Source: Kribbella kalugense (lineage in GTDB: Bacteria; Actinomycetota; Actinomycetes; Propionibacteriales; Kribbellaceae). Taken from it: 64,000 bases of DNA. The position numbers and the translations under genes are program-made. The notes beneath the pieces were generated by a model. The model saw nothing but the letters and a program-made list of their open reading frames with translations, searched no databases and was not told where the DNA came from. The number at the start of each line of letters is the position of its first letter. Position 1 is the stretch's first letter. Location: the NCBI RefSeq assembly GCF_004365875.1, contig NZ_SODF01000003.1, forward strand, positions 1 to 64,000, in the 5' to 3' direction. This document shows, piece after piece, positions 33,088 through 41,061 of the stretch.

Positions 33088-34612
33088 CTGGGGCTCCTGG
33101 GCCGAGGGGGATGCCTAGCGCCCACCAGGCCAGGAACAGGAGGGTCCACGCGACGGTCATCGCGATGGCTAGTGGGACGGTGTACGACGCGAGGGTGCCG
33201 ACGCCGGCGTCCTTGCGGTAGCGCTGCAGGAAGCCCAGCGCCATCACGAAGTACGGACTCATCGGGGTGATCGCGGTCGACCCCGAGTCGGCGATCCGGA
33301 AGAGTGCCTGCGTGGTCTCGGCCGGGACGCTGAGCAGGAGCATCATCGGCACCAGGATCGGCGCGGTCAGCGACCACATCGCCGAACCACTCGTCACCAG
33401 CACGTTGATCACCGTCAGCAGCACCAGGATGCCGAGGAAGATCACCACCTTCGGCGCACCGAGATCGCCGAGCCAGCGCGCGGATTCCGCGGACAGCAGG
33501 TCGCCGATGTTGCTCCAGTCGAAGTACGCGAGGAACTGCGCGATCGCGAAGAACAGCACCAGCACCGGCGCCATCTGCTTGATCCCCTCGCCCATCAGCC
33601 TCGGTACGTCGGCGGCGCGCTCGATCGCCTTCACAGTAACGCCGTACGTGATTCCGACCAGGCCGAACAGGACGGCGACGACCATCGCGATCCCGTCCAG
33701 GAAAGGCGAGTCGACGATGCTGCCGTCCTTGCCGCGCAACGGGGATCCGTGGGGGATCAGGATCGCGACGATCGCCAGCGCGGCGACCAGGAAGACGAGG
33801 CCGGCCCGGCGTAGACCCTTGCGCTCGGCAACCGATACGGCCAGCTGATCTGCGTCGTCGCCGGGTGCGTCCGGGTCGGCCTCGAGGTCGGTCCGCTTGC
33901 TCAGCACAAGCCGGGTGACCAGCGTGATCACCAACGCCAGCAGGACCGACGACGCGATGTTGAAGAACCAGTTCGACAACACCGAGATGTGCGCGTTCGG
34001 GTCGATCGTCTTCGCGGCTGCGGTGGTGATGCCGGCGAAGATCGCGTCGTTCGGGGTCGGGATCGGACTGGCGTCGTACCCGGACGCGATCGCGGTGTAC
34101 GCGACCACGATGCCGAGGATCGGCGACCGGCCGACCGCGCGGAACGCGAGCCCGCCGAGCGGGACCAGGATGATGTACGCCGCGGCCGACGCGACGTGCG
34201 CCATCGTGCCGGCGAACGCGACCGCGAACACCACCATCGACTGCGGCACCCGGGACACGCTGACCCGCATCAACGTCTGCAGGAAGCCGGTCCGCTCCGC
34301 CAGCGCGACGCCCATGATCACGACCACGATCGTCGCCATCGGCGGGAACTCGGCGAAGTTCGAGATCGCCGTCGACACCGCCATCTGCAGGCCGTCGCCG
34401 GAGAGCAGGTTCTGCACCGCGACGATCTTGCCGTCCTTCGGCGAGGCCACGGTCACGTCCAGCGCGGACAGGATCGTGCTGACCACGGCCAGGATCGCGG
34501 ACAGGATCCAGAACAGCCAGAACGGGTGCGGTAGCGCGTTCCCGATCCGCTCGATGACCGCCATCGCGCGGACCAGGCGCGGCAGCTCCCTCGTGTCGGT
34601 CGCCGTACTCAT
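33080..34612 (-). CDS. AbgT-family transporter
   Basis: 510 aa, about 13 membrane segments. Family marks include the N-terminal ERIGNALPHPFWLFW, the SAYYIL-like AAAYIILVPLGG stretch, and the C-terminal WSLTAPILVPMML and ITPMSPYFVMAL. Members import p-aminobenzoyl-glutamate or export antimetabolites (YdaH/MtrF). Its start overlaps the end of the secreted esterase by 4 bp. Its substrate may be a product released by the neighbouring hydrolases. Confidence 0.92.
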   Translation of the reverse strand: MSTATDTRELPRLVRAMAVIERIGNALPHPFWLFWILSAILAVVSTILSALDVTVASPKDGKIVAVQNLLSGDGLQMAVSTAISNFAEFPPMATIVVVIMGVALAERTGFLQTLMRVSVSRVPQSMVVFAVAFAGTMAHVASAAAYIILVPLGGLAFRAVGRSPILGIVVAYTAIASGYDASPIPTPNDAIFAGITTAAAKTIDPNAHISVLSNWFFNIASSVLLALVITLVTRLVLSKRTDLEADPDAPGDDADQLAVSVAERKGLRRAGLVFLVAALAIVAILIPHGSPLRGKDGSIVDSPFLDGIAMVVAVLFGLVGITYGVTVKAIERAADVPRLMGEGIKQMAPVLVLFFAIAQFLAYFDWSNIGDLLSAESARWLGDLGAPKVVIFLGILVLLTVINVLVTSGSAMWSLTAPILVPMMLLLSVPAETTQALFRIADSGSTAITPMSPYFVMALGFLQRYRKDAGVGTLASYTVPLAIAMTVAWTLLFLAWWALGIPLGPGAPVR

Positions 34613-35526
34613 GAGAGCTTGTGGGCTTTGAAGAAGGCGCCGATCAGCTCGTGCGCCTCGAACGTCTGGGTGACGTAGCCCGGTCCGGACGTCGAGTCCG
34701 AGCCCGGCCAGCTGTGCCCGCCGTCGGTGACCGCGACGTGCACGACGTCGGCCTTGCAGCCCTTGTAGGTGAACTTGAGTACGTCGTCACCGAGCTGACT
34801 GGTCTTCGGGTCGGGCTTGCAGTGGTCGCGGACCGTCCAGTCGCGGACCCAGGTCTGGATACTCGGCAGGTCCCGCTCGCCGTCGCCGCCGTACGGGATC
34901 GTCGTGTCGCCGGTGCCGTGGATGTCGAGGACCGGGATCGGGCGGCTGGGACTGCAGTGGGTGCCCTCGATGTAGAACGCGCCGGAGACCGGGGCGATCG
35001 CGGCGAACCGGTCGGCCATTTGACAGGCCAGGATGCCGGTGAAGCCGGCGCCGTTGGACTTGCCGGTGGCGTAGACCGCGCGCGCGTCGACGCAGTACTT
35101 CGATTCAAGGTCGTCGAGGAGGTCCTTGGTGAACTTCACGTCGTCGACTCCCTTGGCGGCGTACGGCGCTCCTTGCCAGGCCTGCTTGTCCTCGTCGCCG
35201 ATCACGCCGTTGGGATAGGCAACGATCGCGTCGAGTTTCGAGAGGTCGGAGAACGCTTCGGTCTGGGCGCCGGTCTTGCCTCGACCGTGGTATACCAAAA
35301 TCAGCGAGGTCGCCTTGGAGCTCTTGTAGTTGTCCGGCACGTGCAGGCGATAGGTGCGGGTGAGACCGCCGCTTGCCACGGTGTAGTCGCCGCTCGGGGC
35401 GGCCTGCTTGCCGCAACCAAGGGTGGATGTGGTGGATGCGGTTGCCGTCGGCAACGTGGTGGCGGCGGTCACCAGAGCCGCCGACGCCACGATTGCGGCC
35501 AGGGTTTTCGGGCGTGCGAGGTTCAT
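34609..35526 (-). CDS. Secreted PHB-depolymerase/feruloyl-esterase-like hydrolase
   Basis: 305 aa. A Sec signal peptide (about residues 1-30) precedes an alpha/beta-hydrolase of the LpqC/PHB depolymerase type. VYHGRGKTG carries the oxyanion region, TGKSNGAGF the nucleophile Ser, DIHGTGDTTIPY the Asp, and DGGHSWPG the His. Several Cys residues suggest disulfides, fitting export. GAGGAGG lies about 9 nt before ATG 35526. Translationally coupled to the AbgT transporter. Confidence 0.88.
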   Translation of the reverse strand: MNLARPKTLAAIVASAALVTAATTLPTATASTTSTLGCGKQAAPSGDYTVASGGLTRTYRLHVPDNYKSSKATSLILVYHGRGKTGAQTEAFSDLSKLDAIVAYPNGVIGDEDKQAWQGAPYAAKGVDDVKFTKDLLDDLESKYCVDARAVYATGKSNGAGFTGILACQMADRFAAIAPVSGAFYIEGTHCSPSRPIPVLDIHGTGDTTIPYGGDGERDLPSIQTWVRDWTVRDHCKPDPKTSQLGDDVLKFTYKGCKADVVHVAVTDGGHSWPGSDSTSGPGYVTQTFEAHELIGAFFKAHKLS

Positions 35527-35573
35527 CAGGGGTGCCTCCTCGGGCAGGCGGCCTGCAGGCGGGCAGGCGCGCG

Positions 35574-35599
35574 CTGGACCTCCCTGAGCGAAGGTCCAG
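35574..35599 (-). terminator. Hairpin between creatininase and esterase genes
   Basis: CTGGACCT (35574-35581) and AGGTCCAG (35592-35599) form an 8-bp stem in the 93-bp gap. It probably ends or attenuates the GntR-creatininase transcript before the esterase-AbgT unit. No U-run follows. Confidence 0.5.
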
Positions 35600-35619
35600 T
35601 GTTCGGGGGTGGTACTGCG

Positions 35620-36411
35620 TCAGGCCGAGAGGAGCTCGTCGGCGAAGGCGGCTATCCGGTCGGCGGCGGTCTCGATGAGGAGACGGCCGTCCTCGGCTGT
35701 GGCGCGGCGGGGATCGCCCAGCACGCCACGCTTGTGGTACGCGTCGAACCCGACGGAGAGTCGCGGACCCCGCGACTCCCGGGACAGCCGGGCCGTTGTG
35801 GTCAGTTCGTCGAGCGTGGTGGCACCCGGCTCCAGGCGATCGGCCTGGACCAACTCCGGAGCCAGGTAGAGCATCTGCGCGGTCTCCGCCTCACCGGCGT
35901 GACCGTGCAGCTCGCTGACTCCTTCGATCAGGTCCGACACCACCGACGTGACCGGGGTCCACGCGAACGTGAGCTCGCTACGGACGTACTCCTGCGCGAG
36001 CACAGACAGGGCAGCGTTGTTCCCTCCGTGCCCGGTGATCACCAGGAACTGACGCCAGCCGTGCTCCCGCAGTCCGCCAACGAGATCCCGGAGTACCTGC
36101 ATGAACGTTGCCGGAGACAACGTCATCGTGCCGGCGAAGGCCATGTGGTGCGGAGAGACGCCGTACGGCACGGCCGGTGCGATCACCGCGCGACCGGCCA
36201 GCCGCTCGGCGACCCGCTCGGCCACACCGATCGCACGAACGGTGTCGGTCGACATCGCCATCCCGCCACCGTGCTGCTCCTGCGCCCCCACCGGAATGAT
36301 CACCAACGGCGCATCCCGCACCGCCTCCGCAGCCTCGTCCGTCGTCATCTCCGCCAGTTTCCGGAAGCTCCTGGTCACCTGGCGACTGTTTCGTTCCGGA
36401 AAGGTGCTCAT
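35620..36411 (-). CDS. Creatininase-family amidohydrolase
   Basis: 263 aa. Metal-binding motifs of the creatininase fold are visible: PVGAQEQHG near residue 42 (Glu and His), Asp in STDTVRA, and GHGGNNAAL near 120 (His). HAGEAETAQML supplies the second Glu. Family members act on creatinine, formamides or mycofactocin precursor; which applies is unclear. ATG 36411 overlaps the GntR stop by 4 bp (ATGA), so it is translated with its regulator. Confidence 0.88.
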   Translation of the reverse strand: MSTFPERNSRQVTRSFRKLAEMTTDEAAEAVRDAPLVIIPVGAQEQHGGGMAMSTDTVRAIGVAERVAERLAGRAVIAPAVPYGVSPHHMAFAGTMTLSPATFMQVLRDLVGGLREHGWRQFLVITGHGGNNAALSVLAQEYVRSELTFAWTPVTSVVSDLIEGVSELHGHAGEAETAQMLYLAPELVQADRLEPGATTLDELTTTARLSRESRGPRLSVGFDAYHKRGVLGDPRRATAEDGRLLIETAADRIAAFADELLSA

Positions 36412-37097
36412 GACCACTCCGGCGCGGATTCGACGGTACGGCGGATGTTGTCGAGGTGCTCGCGGGTGAGCCGCTCGGCCAACCCGGCGTCCTGTGCGCG
36501 GACGGCCGCCACGATCGCTTGGTGTTCCTCGTGATCACGCCCGCGGTTGTCGTACAGCGCGCGGATCTGCTGCTGCTCGCGGACCCGGACCTTCAGCAGC
36601 GAGGCCAGAACCTCTTGCAGCAAAGGGTTCCCGGACGCGGCCGCGAGCTCGACGTGGAAGTTGAGCGCGAACGCCGGACCGCCGGGCGGGACGAGCGCAT
36701 TGGTGACCGCGGCCTCCAGACGCTCCAGATTCTCCGGTCGGCGCGCGATCGCGGACTGCGCTGCGACGGCCGGCTCGATCACGAGCCGCGCGCTGATCAG
36801 CTGCAGCACCGAGTCCTTGGTGATCGGCGGCCGATGCGGGTTCGCCAGTACGACGTTGTTGATCGTCGGACCGACGTACGTCCCGGACCCGTGCCGGAAC
36901 TCGACCGCCCCGGTGGCCTCGAGCTTCCGCAATGCCTCGCGCACCGTCGGCGTGGTGATCGCGAACCGCTTCGCCAGCTCCCGGGCCGACGGAATCGCGT
37001 CGCCGGTCCGCAAGCCACCGTCCCGGATGATCCCGAGGATCGACTCGGTCAACCGGTCCGACAGGCTAGGCGGCAACTCCGCAGCTGAGTAACTCAC
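36408..37097 (-). CDS. GntR/FadR-family regulator
   Basis: 229 aa. The GntR winged helix is residues 10-75 (GDAIPSARELAKRF then TPTVREALRKLEATGAVEFRHGSGTYV). The FCD ligand domain (helical, with metal-type HVELAAASGNPL and EEHQAIVAAV) follows. It starts at GTG 37097 within the inverted repeats at 37094-37115, its likely own operator. It leads the cluster creatininase - esterase - AbgT. Confidence 0.94.
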   Translation of the reverse strand: MSYSAAELPPSLSDRLTESILGIIRDGGLRTGDAIPSARELAKRFAITTPTVREALRKLEATGAVEFRHGSGTYVGPTINNVVLANPHRPPITKDSVLQLISARLVIEPAVAAQSAIARRPENLERLEAAVTNALVPPGGPAFALNFHVELAAASGNPLLQEVLASLLKVRVREQQQIRALYDNRGRDHEEHQAIVAAVRAQDAGLAERLTREHLDNIRRTVESAPEWS

Positions 37098-37115
37098 AAA
37101 GTGACTAAATCACTT
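37094..37115 (-). promoter_or_regulatory. GntR operator, overlapping inverted repeats
   Basis: TCAC-AAA-GTGA (37094-37104) and AAGTGA-CTAAA-TCACTT (37099-37115) overlap at the GntR start codon. Two sites of the FadR/GntR type sharing a half-site point to cooperative autorepression. Confidence 0.6.
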
Positions 37116-37145
37116 AGCCATTCCCCCGGTCAAGACCTCGCCGCG

Positions 37146-37172
37146 ACTGCGATCACCAGCAGCGTGATCGCA
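37146..37172. other. 10-bp hairpin in gap upstream of GntR gene
   Basis: CTGCGATCAC (37146-37155) and GTGATCGCAG (37163-37172) are perfect inverse complements with a 7-nt loop. It lies between the nucleotidase 3' end and the GntR promoter and may be a second terminator or a regulator site. Confidence 0.4.
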
Positions 37173-37226
37173 GCGCGCCGTACCGCTCGGGGATCTGCAG
37201 GCAGCACCCGGTAGGCCAGGCGAGTT

Positions 37227-37259
37227 CCGGGAGGAGGATCCGCTACCGACTCCTCCCGG
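37227..37259 (-). terminator. Terminator of CpdB-like gene
   Basis: CCGGGAGGAG (37227-37236) pairs with CTCCTCCCGG (37250-37259), a perfect 10-bp stem, 24 bp after the stop of the minus-strand nucleotidase gene. No U-run, as is common in actinobacteria. Confidence 0.6.
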
Positions 37260-37282
37260 GCCTTGCTCAGAATTCCTCGATC

Positions 37283-39133
37283 TCAGGCCGTGACGGTGAT
37301 CGGGGCGCCGTTGGAGGTCAGCGACCAGTCGACGGTGTGGAAGGTGTTCGGGTCTACCTCGCCGGTGGCGGTGACGTAGTCGATCATCAGTTGGCGGATC
37401 TCGACCTGGCGGTTGTAGACGACCGGGGCGGTCGAAACGTGCGGGAAGTTGCCGCCGCCGGACTGGCGGTAGTTGTTGACCGCGACAACGAATTCCTGGT
37501 CGGCGGTCACCGCGGTGCCGTCGTACGCGAGGTCCGTGATCCGCGAGCCGGTTGCCTTGGCGATGTCGATCTTGTAGGTCAGCGGCTTGGTCAGCCCGCC
37601 GAGGATGTCGTAGTTGTAGTCCGGCGTACCGGTCGGCGCGGTCGGAGTCGGCGCGTTGGTGACTTGGTCGGACGGGAACGGGCCGGTCCCGGTGACCTGC
37701 TTGAAGTACTGCGCGGAGAACTCGAGGTAGTCCTTGATCTGCGTGCCCGTCATCGTCACCGCGAGCAGCGTGTTGTCGAAGACGTACAGCCCGGCCACGT
37801 CGCGGACCGACACGTCGCCGGCCGGGATCGCGGCGTCCCGGTTGAAGGGGGCCGCGATCGCGAGTACGGGCAGCGAGGCCTGCGGCGTACCGACGAGCGC
37901 CTTCGACACCGCGTCGGCCTGGATGAAGTTGACGAAGTCGAGCGCGGCGGTGTCCTCCCACGGCGCGGTGGCCGCGGACATCGCCTCGGTGCAGGTGCCG
38001 ATCTTGCCGTTGACGTACTCGACGACCTTGTCGTGATCCTTCTGCAGCAGCGCGACGACCTTGGGGTCGGCGTCGACGGTGTTCGCGTTCAGGACCTGGC
38101 TGTGCCGCCCGACGACCTTCCACTGACCGCGAACCTTCTGCAGGTCGAGGTCGATCAGCGACAGCCGCATGCCCCACTTCAGCGGCTCGGTCAGCACGAC
38201 CTGCTCGCCGCTGGTCTTGTTGGTGACGAGTCGCTCCGGGATCTCCAGGTGGGCGTGGCCGACCAGGACGGCGTCGATGCCGGGAACGGTCTCGGCCATC
38301 AGGACGGACGCGTTCTCCGGGTACGGCAGTGCGTCGCCGTACGACGAGGACAGGTCCATGCCCGAGTGCGCGGACACGATCACGATGTCGGCGCCGGCCT
38401 TGCGGACCCGCGGCACCCAGAGCTTCGCCAGCTCGACGATGCCACCGAACTTCAGCTTGTTCTCGACGTTCGCCTTGTCCCAGATCGCGATCCCCGGGTT
38501 GGTCAGGCCGAGGATACCGACGGTGATCGGCTTCTCCCCCGGCACGTGCACCTTCTTCAGCACGTACGGCGGGAAGGCGGGCAGACCCGTGGTCCAGTCC
38601 TGGGCGTTGGCCCCGAGCAGCGGAAAGCGCAGCTGCTGCTGGAACTTGCGGAGGATGTCGATGCCGTAGTTGAACTCGTGGTTGCCGAGCGCGGCCGCGT
38701 CGTACCCGATCCGGTTCATCGCCGCGGCCATCGGGTGGATGTGGCCGCCGGTGATGGGCTCGATCTTGGCGAAGTAGTACGACAGCGGGGTGCCCTGGAT
38801 AGTGTCGCCGGCGTCCAGCATCAGCGGACGCGGCGCACGGCGGTCGGCGGCGATCCGGTCGCGGACCGCGGTGACCAGCGTGGAGATCTTGGCCAGGCCG
38901 ATGTCGTTGTGCGCGGTGTCGTCGTACTCGGCGTTCTTGAAGTAGTCCCAGTTGAAGACGTTGCCGTGCAGGTCGGTCGTCCCCATCACGGTCAGCCGCA
39001 CGGTCTTGTCATGCCCGTGCCCGGGACCTCCGGCGTACGCCGGGATTGCCTCGAAGCCGGCCGCCGCCAGCGCCGCGGCGCCGCCGATCACGGTTCGTCT
39101 GGTCATCGTCGTCCGCTCACCGCTGTCGGTCAT
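37283..39133 (-). CDS. Exported 2',3'-cyclic-nucleotide phosphodiesterase / 5'-nucleotidase (CpdB-like)
   Basis: 616 aa. A twin-arginine signal (TMTRRTVIGGAAALAAAG) near the N-terminus suggests Tat export. The metallophosphatase domain shows TTDLHGNVFNWDY (first metal Asp, His), DAGDTIQGTP, GNHEFNYG, SAHSGMD and GHAHLEIP. The C-terminal nucleotidase domain (5_nucleotid_C) has PFNRDA and NNYRQSGGG. The TTDLH variant is that of CpdB rather than UshA. ATG 39133 has GAGG upstream; ATG 39106 is the alternative. It scavenges extracellular nucleotides and phosphate. Confidence 0.92.
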   Translation of the reverse strand: MTDSGERTTMTRRTVIGGAAALAAAGFEAIPAYAGGPGHGHDKTVRLTVMGTTDLHGNVFNWDYFKNAEYDDTAHNDIGLAKISTLVTAVRDRIAADRRAPRPLMLDAGDTIQGTPLSYYFAKIEPITGGHIHPMAAAMNRIGYDAAALGNHEFNYGIDILRKFQQQLRFPLLGANAQDWTTGLPAFPPYVLKKVHVPGEKPITVGILGLTNPGIAIWDKANVENKLKFGGIVELAKLWVPRVRKAGADIVIVSAHSGMDLSSSYGDALPYPENASVLMAETVPGIDAVLVGHAHLEIPERLVTNKTSGEQVVLTEPLKWGMRLSLIDLDLQKVRGQWKVVGRHSQVLNANTVDADPKVVALLQKDHDKVVEYVNGKIGTCTEAMSAATAPWEDTAALDFVNFIQADAVSKALVGTPQASLPVLAIAAPFNRDAAIPAGDVSVRDVAGLYVFDNTLLAVTMTGTQIKDYLEFSAQYFKQVTGTGPFPSDQVTNAPTPTAPTGTPDYNYDILGGLTKPLTYKIDIAKATGSRITDLAYDGTAVTADQEFVVAVNNYRQSGGGNFPHVSTAPVVYNRQVEIRQLMIDYVTATGEVDPNTFHTVDWSLTSNGAPITVTA

Positions 39134-39255
39134 CAGCCGCCTCACTGGTCTGCCGGCCGGGATCTCCGGCACGAGAGCACACGATACGGCCGACCCGGTG
39201 CCTCGATGAACCACCCGGCACGAGAGGATGCACTGCATGACCGCCCTCATGCCAC

Positions 39256-39361
39256 GCCTTCGGCGCGGCGGGTCACGGGGCTGTAACTCCCGCCCTTCCC
39301 TCGTCACTCCGGTCGCTCCGCTCCCTCCGCTCCTCAGTCCAGGGCGGGAGGCCCCGTGACC
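39256..39361 (+). promoter_or_regulatory. Start-codon-masking hairpin element, copy B
   Basis: Same design as copy A (19508-19597). GGTCACGGGGC (39271-39281) pairs with GCCCCGTGACC (39351-39361), and CTCCCGCCCT (39287-39296) with AGGGCGGGAG (39341-39350): 21 bp with a TGTAA bulge. The loop is 44 nt, longer than in A by inserted CTCCG-like units. GGGAGG (39346-39351), four C residues and the GTG start of the deacetylase (39356) lie in the 3' strand. Three base pairs differ from copy A and all three are compensated. Confidence 0.8.
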
Positions 39362-40147
39362 AGGCCGCCCGGCAAGCTCCTGCCGTTGGTCGCCGCCCTG
39401 CTTTGCGGTGCCGTCCTCGCCCAGACCGCCAACCCGTCCGCACACTCGACCACGTCCGCCAAACCCGTCGTCCAAGCGCCAAGCCACGGCCTGTTGAGTA
39501 CGTCGACCACCTCCAAGCGGGGCGAGCCGTCGTCGACGAAGCAGCCCATTCAACCGCCCGCGAAGCCGGCGGTCGCCAAGCCGCCCGCGGACGACTGGAA
39601 TCTGACCGGCCACGGCAAGGTCCTGTACCTGACGTTCGACGACGGACCGCAGCACGAGTGGACGCCGAAGGTACTGGCGGTACTGCGCAAGCACCACGCG
39701 CAGGCGACGTTCTTCGTGCTCGGGATCCAGGTCGCGCAGTTCCCGGAGCTGGTCACGGCCGAGCGGGCCGCCGGGCATCACGTCGGCAATCACACGTACG
39801 ACCACAAGACGCTGACGACCTTGCCGGACGCGAAGATCCGCCAGGAGATCGCGATGGGCGTCAAGTCGAAGTGCCTCCGCCCGCCGACCGGCGCCACGAA
39901 CGCCAAGATCCAGGCGATCGCGGCGTCGTACCACCAGCGTCAGGTCCTCTGGGACGTCGACACCGAGGACTGGGAGAAGCCCGGCACGGCGCGCGTCGAG
40001 CACGCGATCATGTCCGGTGCTCGCCCCGGCGCGATCATCCTGATGCACGACGGCGGCGGCAACCGCTCCGAAACCGTCGCCGCGCTCGACCAGGCCCTGA
40101 CCAAACTGACCAAGCTGGGCTACACGTACCGCTCGCTGCCCTGCTAG
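39356..40147 (+). CDS. Secreted polysaccharide deacetylase (NodB family)
   Basis: 263 aa. A signal peptide (LLPLVAALLCGAVLAQTA, residues 8-25) and a Ser/Thr/Pro-rich linker (to about 75) precede a NodB domain. Catalytic base and metal motifs are visible: LTFDDGPQHE, NHTYDHKTL (HxxxH), RPPTGATN, and LMHDGGG with the catalytic His. It removes acetyl or formyl groups from extracellular glycans such as peptidoglycan or chitin-like polymers. The signal peptide requires the GTG at 39356, so the start codon inside hairpin element B is really used. Confidence 0.93.
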   Translation: MTRPPGKLLPLVAALLCGAVLAQTANPSAHSTTSAKPVVQAPSHGLLSTSTTSKRGEPSSTKQPIQPPAKPAVAKPPADDWNLTGHGKVLYLTFDDGPQHEWTPKVLAVLRKHHAQATFFVLGIQVAQFPELVTAERAAGHHVGNHTYDHKTLTTLPDAKIRQEIAMGVKSKCLRPPTGATNAKIQAIAASYHQRQVLWDVDTEDWEKPGTARVEHAIMSGARPGAIILMHDGGGNRSETVAALDQALTKLTKLGYTYRSLPC

Positions 40148-40875
40148 CGCTTGATCTGAGCGGTGCCGCCGGAGAAGTGCTTCATGGCCTCGTCGATGAT
40201 GTGCACCGGCTGGTCCAGGGCCTTCACCAGGAAGAGGCCCGTCGGGCGAAGTAGCGGGTTGGGCTTGACGACGCTGCGGACCGAGGCCTGGTCGAGACCG
40301 CGGACGCCGGCCGTGGTGGCGCCCACACCGCGGGCCAGATCGAGGTCGAGCACGTACTGCCCGAGGAGCTTCTGCTGCCGGAAGCCGCGGACGGCCTTCC
40401 ACTGCAGGACAACGGGGTACGCCGCTCCGTCGCAAGCGAGCTCGAGTCCTTTGAGTGACATCCGCATCGCGACCTGTTGCAGGTCGTTGGCGTCGTACCA
40501 CTGCTGCCGCTCGGACTGCAGCCGGAACACCATCACCGTGCTGAGTAGCAGCGGGATCATTGCCAGGATCAACAAGATCGCGAACGGCCACATCCCGGCG
40601 CCGTGGAACGCGACCAGCGCGTACAGCGCTGCGGCGATGCCGACCACGGCGATCGCCAGCGTCACCCAGGCGCCACGCCGCTCGACGGTCCGCACGACCT
40701 CGCGCCGCCGCAGCACCGCCTCCCGGTCCACAAGCACCACGAACGGCACCTCGGGCGCCGCCGATGCCGATGGTGCCGCCGGTGTCACGCCAAACGGCAC
40801 CTCTGGCGCGGCCGGCGGAACGATGGCCGGTGCCTCTGGCGTTACCTGTGGAGTTGCGTCCCCGTCCTCACTCAC
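40144..40875 (-). CDS. Membrane protein with PH-like (YcxB-type) domain
   Basis: 243 aa from GTG 40875. A Pro/Ala-rich N-terminus (about 45 residues) contains repeats of APEVPFxV. It is followed by two membrane helices (about residues 75-120) and a C-terminal domain resembling the YcxB/PH-like fold (LQWKAVRGFRQQKLLGQYVLDLDL). The longer reading frame upstream is the translated giant palindrome and is not taken as coding. It converges on the deacetylase gene with a 4-bp overlap. Function unknown. Confidence 0.7.
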   Translation of the reverse strand: MSEDGDATPQVTPEAPAIVPPAAPEVPFGVTPAAPSASAAPEVPFVVLVDREAVLRRREVVRTVERRGAWVTLAIAVVGIAAALYALVAFHGAGMWPFAILLILAMIPLLLSTVMVFRLQSERQQWYDANDLQQVAMRMSLKGLELACDGAAYPVVLQWKAVRGFRQQKLLGQYVLDLDLARGVGATTAGVRGLDQASVRSVVKPNPLLRPTGLFLVKALDQPVHIIDEAMKHFSGGTAQIKR

Positions 40876-40893
40876 CCGGAAAGAATCCCACAC

Positions 40894-41056
40894 GGGCGTG
40901 TCTCCCGCTCCCCTGCCGTTGCGAGCAGGTGCTCGGCGGAGTGCCTCGGTGTGCTGGAGCGGAGGGATCGATGTGGTTTCATCGTTCCCTTCGCTCCAGT
41001 GCAGCGAGGTGCCCGCCGAGTGCCGCGCAGTAGGCAGGGGAGCGGGAGACACGCCC
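40894..41056. repeat. 163-bp giant palindrome, MITE-like
   Basis: The outer 24 bp (40894-40917 and 41033-41056) are perfect inverse complements. Inner parts continue as a near-continuous imperfect stem: CTCGGCGG with CCGCCGAG, CCTCG with CGAGG, CTGGAGCG with CGCTCCAG, then CGATG with CATCG, closing on a 6-nt loop (TGGTTT, 40974-40979). It fills the gap between hmgA (stop at 41062) and the PH-like gene. It encodes nothing. Size and symmetry are those of a miniature inverted-repeat element, though no clear target duplication is seen. Confidence 0.8.
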
Positions 41057-41061
41057 TACCC

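Noticed and set aside
34621..36534. A 637-codon + strand frame
   Set aside because: It is antisense to the esterase and creatininase genes, with coding features only on the minus strand.
37283..40591. An 1102-codon minus-strand frame
   Set aside because: Only the part from 39133 onward is the CpdB-like protein. The N-terminal 480 residues are the antisense of the deacetylase and the hairpin region.
40876..41052. N-terminal extension of the PH-like membrane protein
   Set aside because: The added residues are a translation of the giant palindrome; the conserved part begins after GTG 40875.
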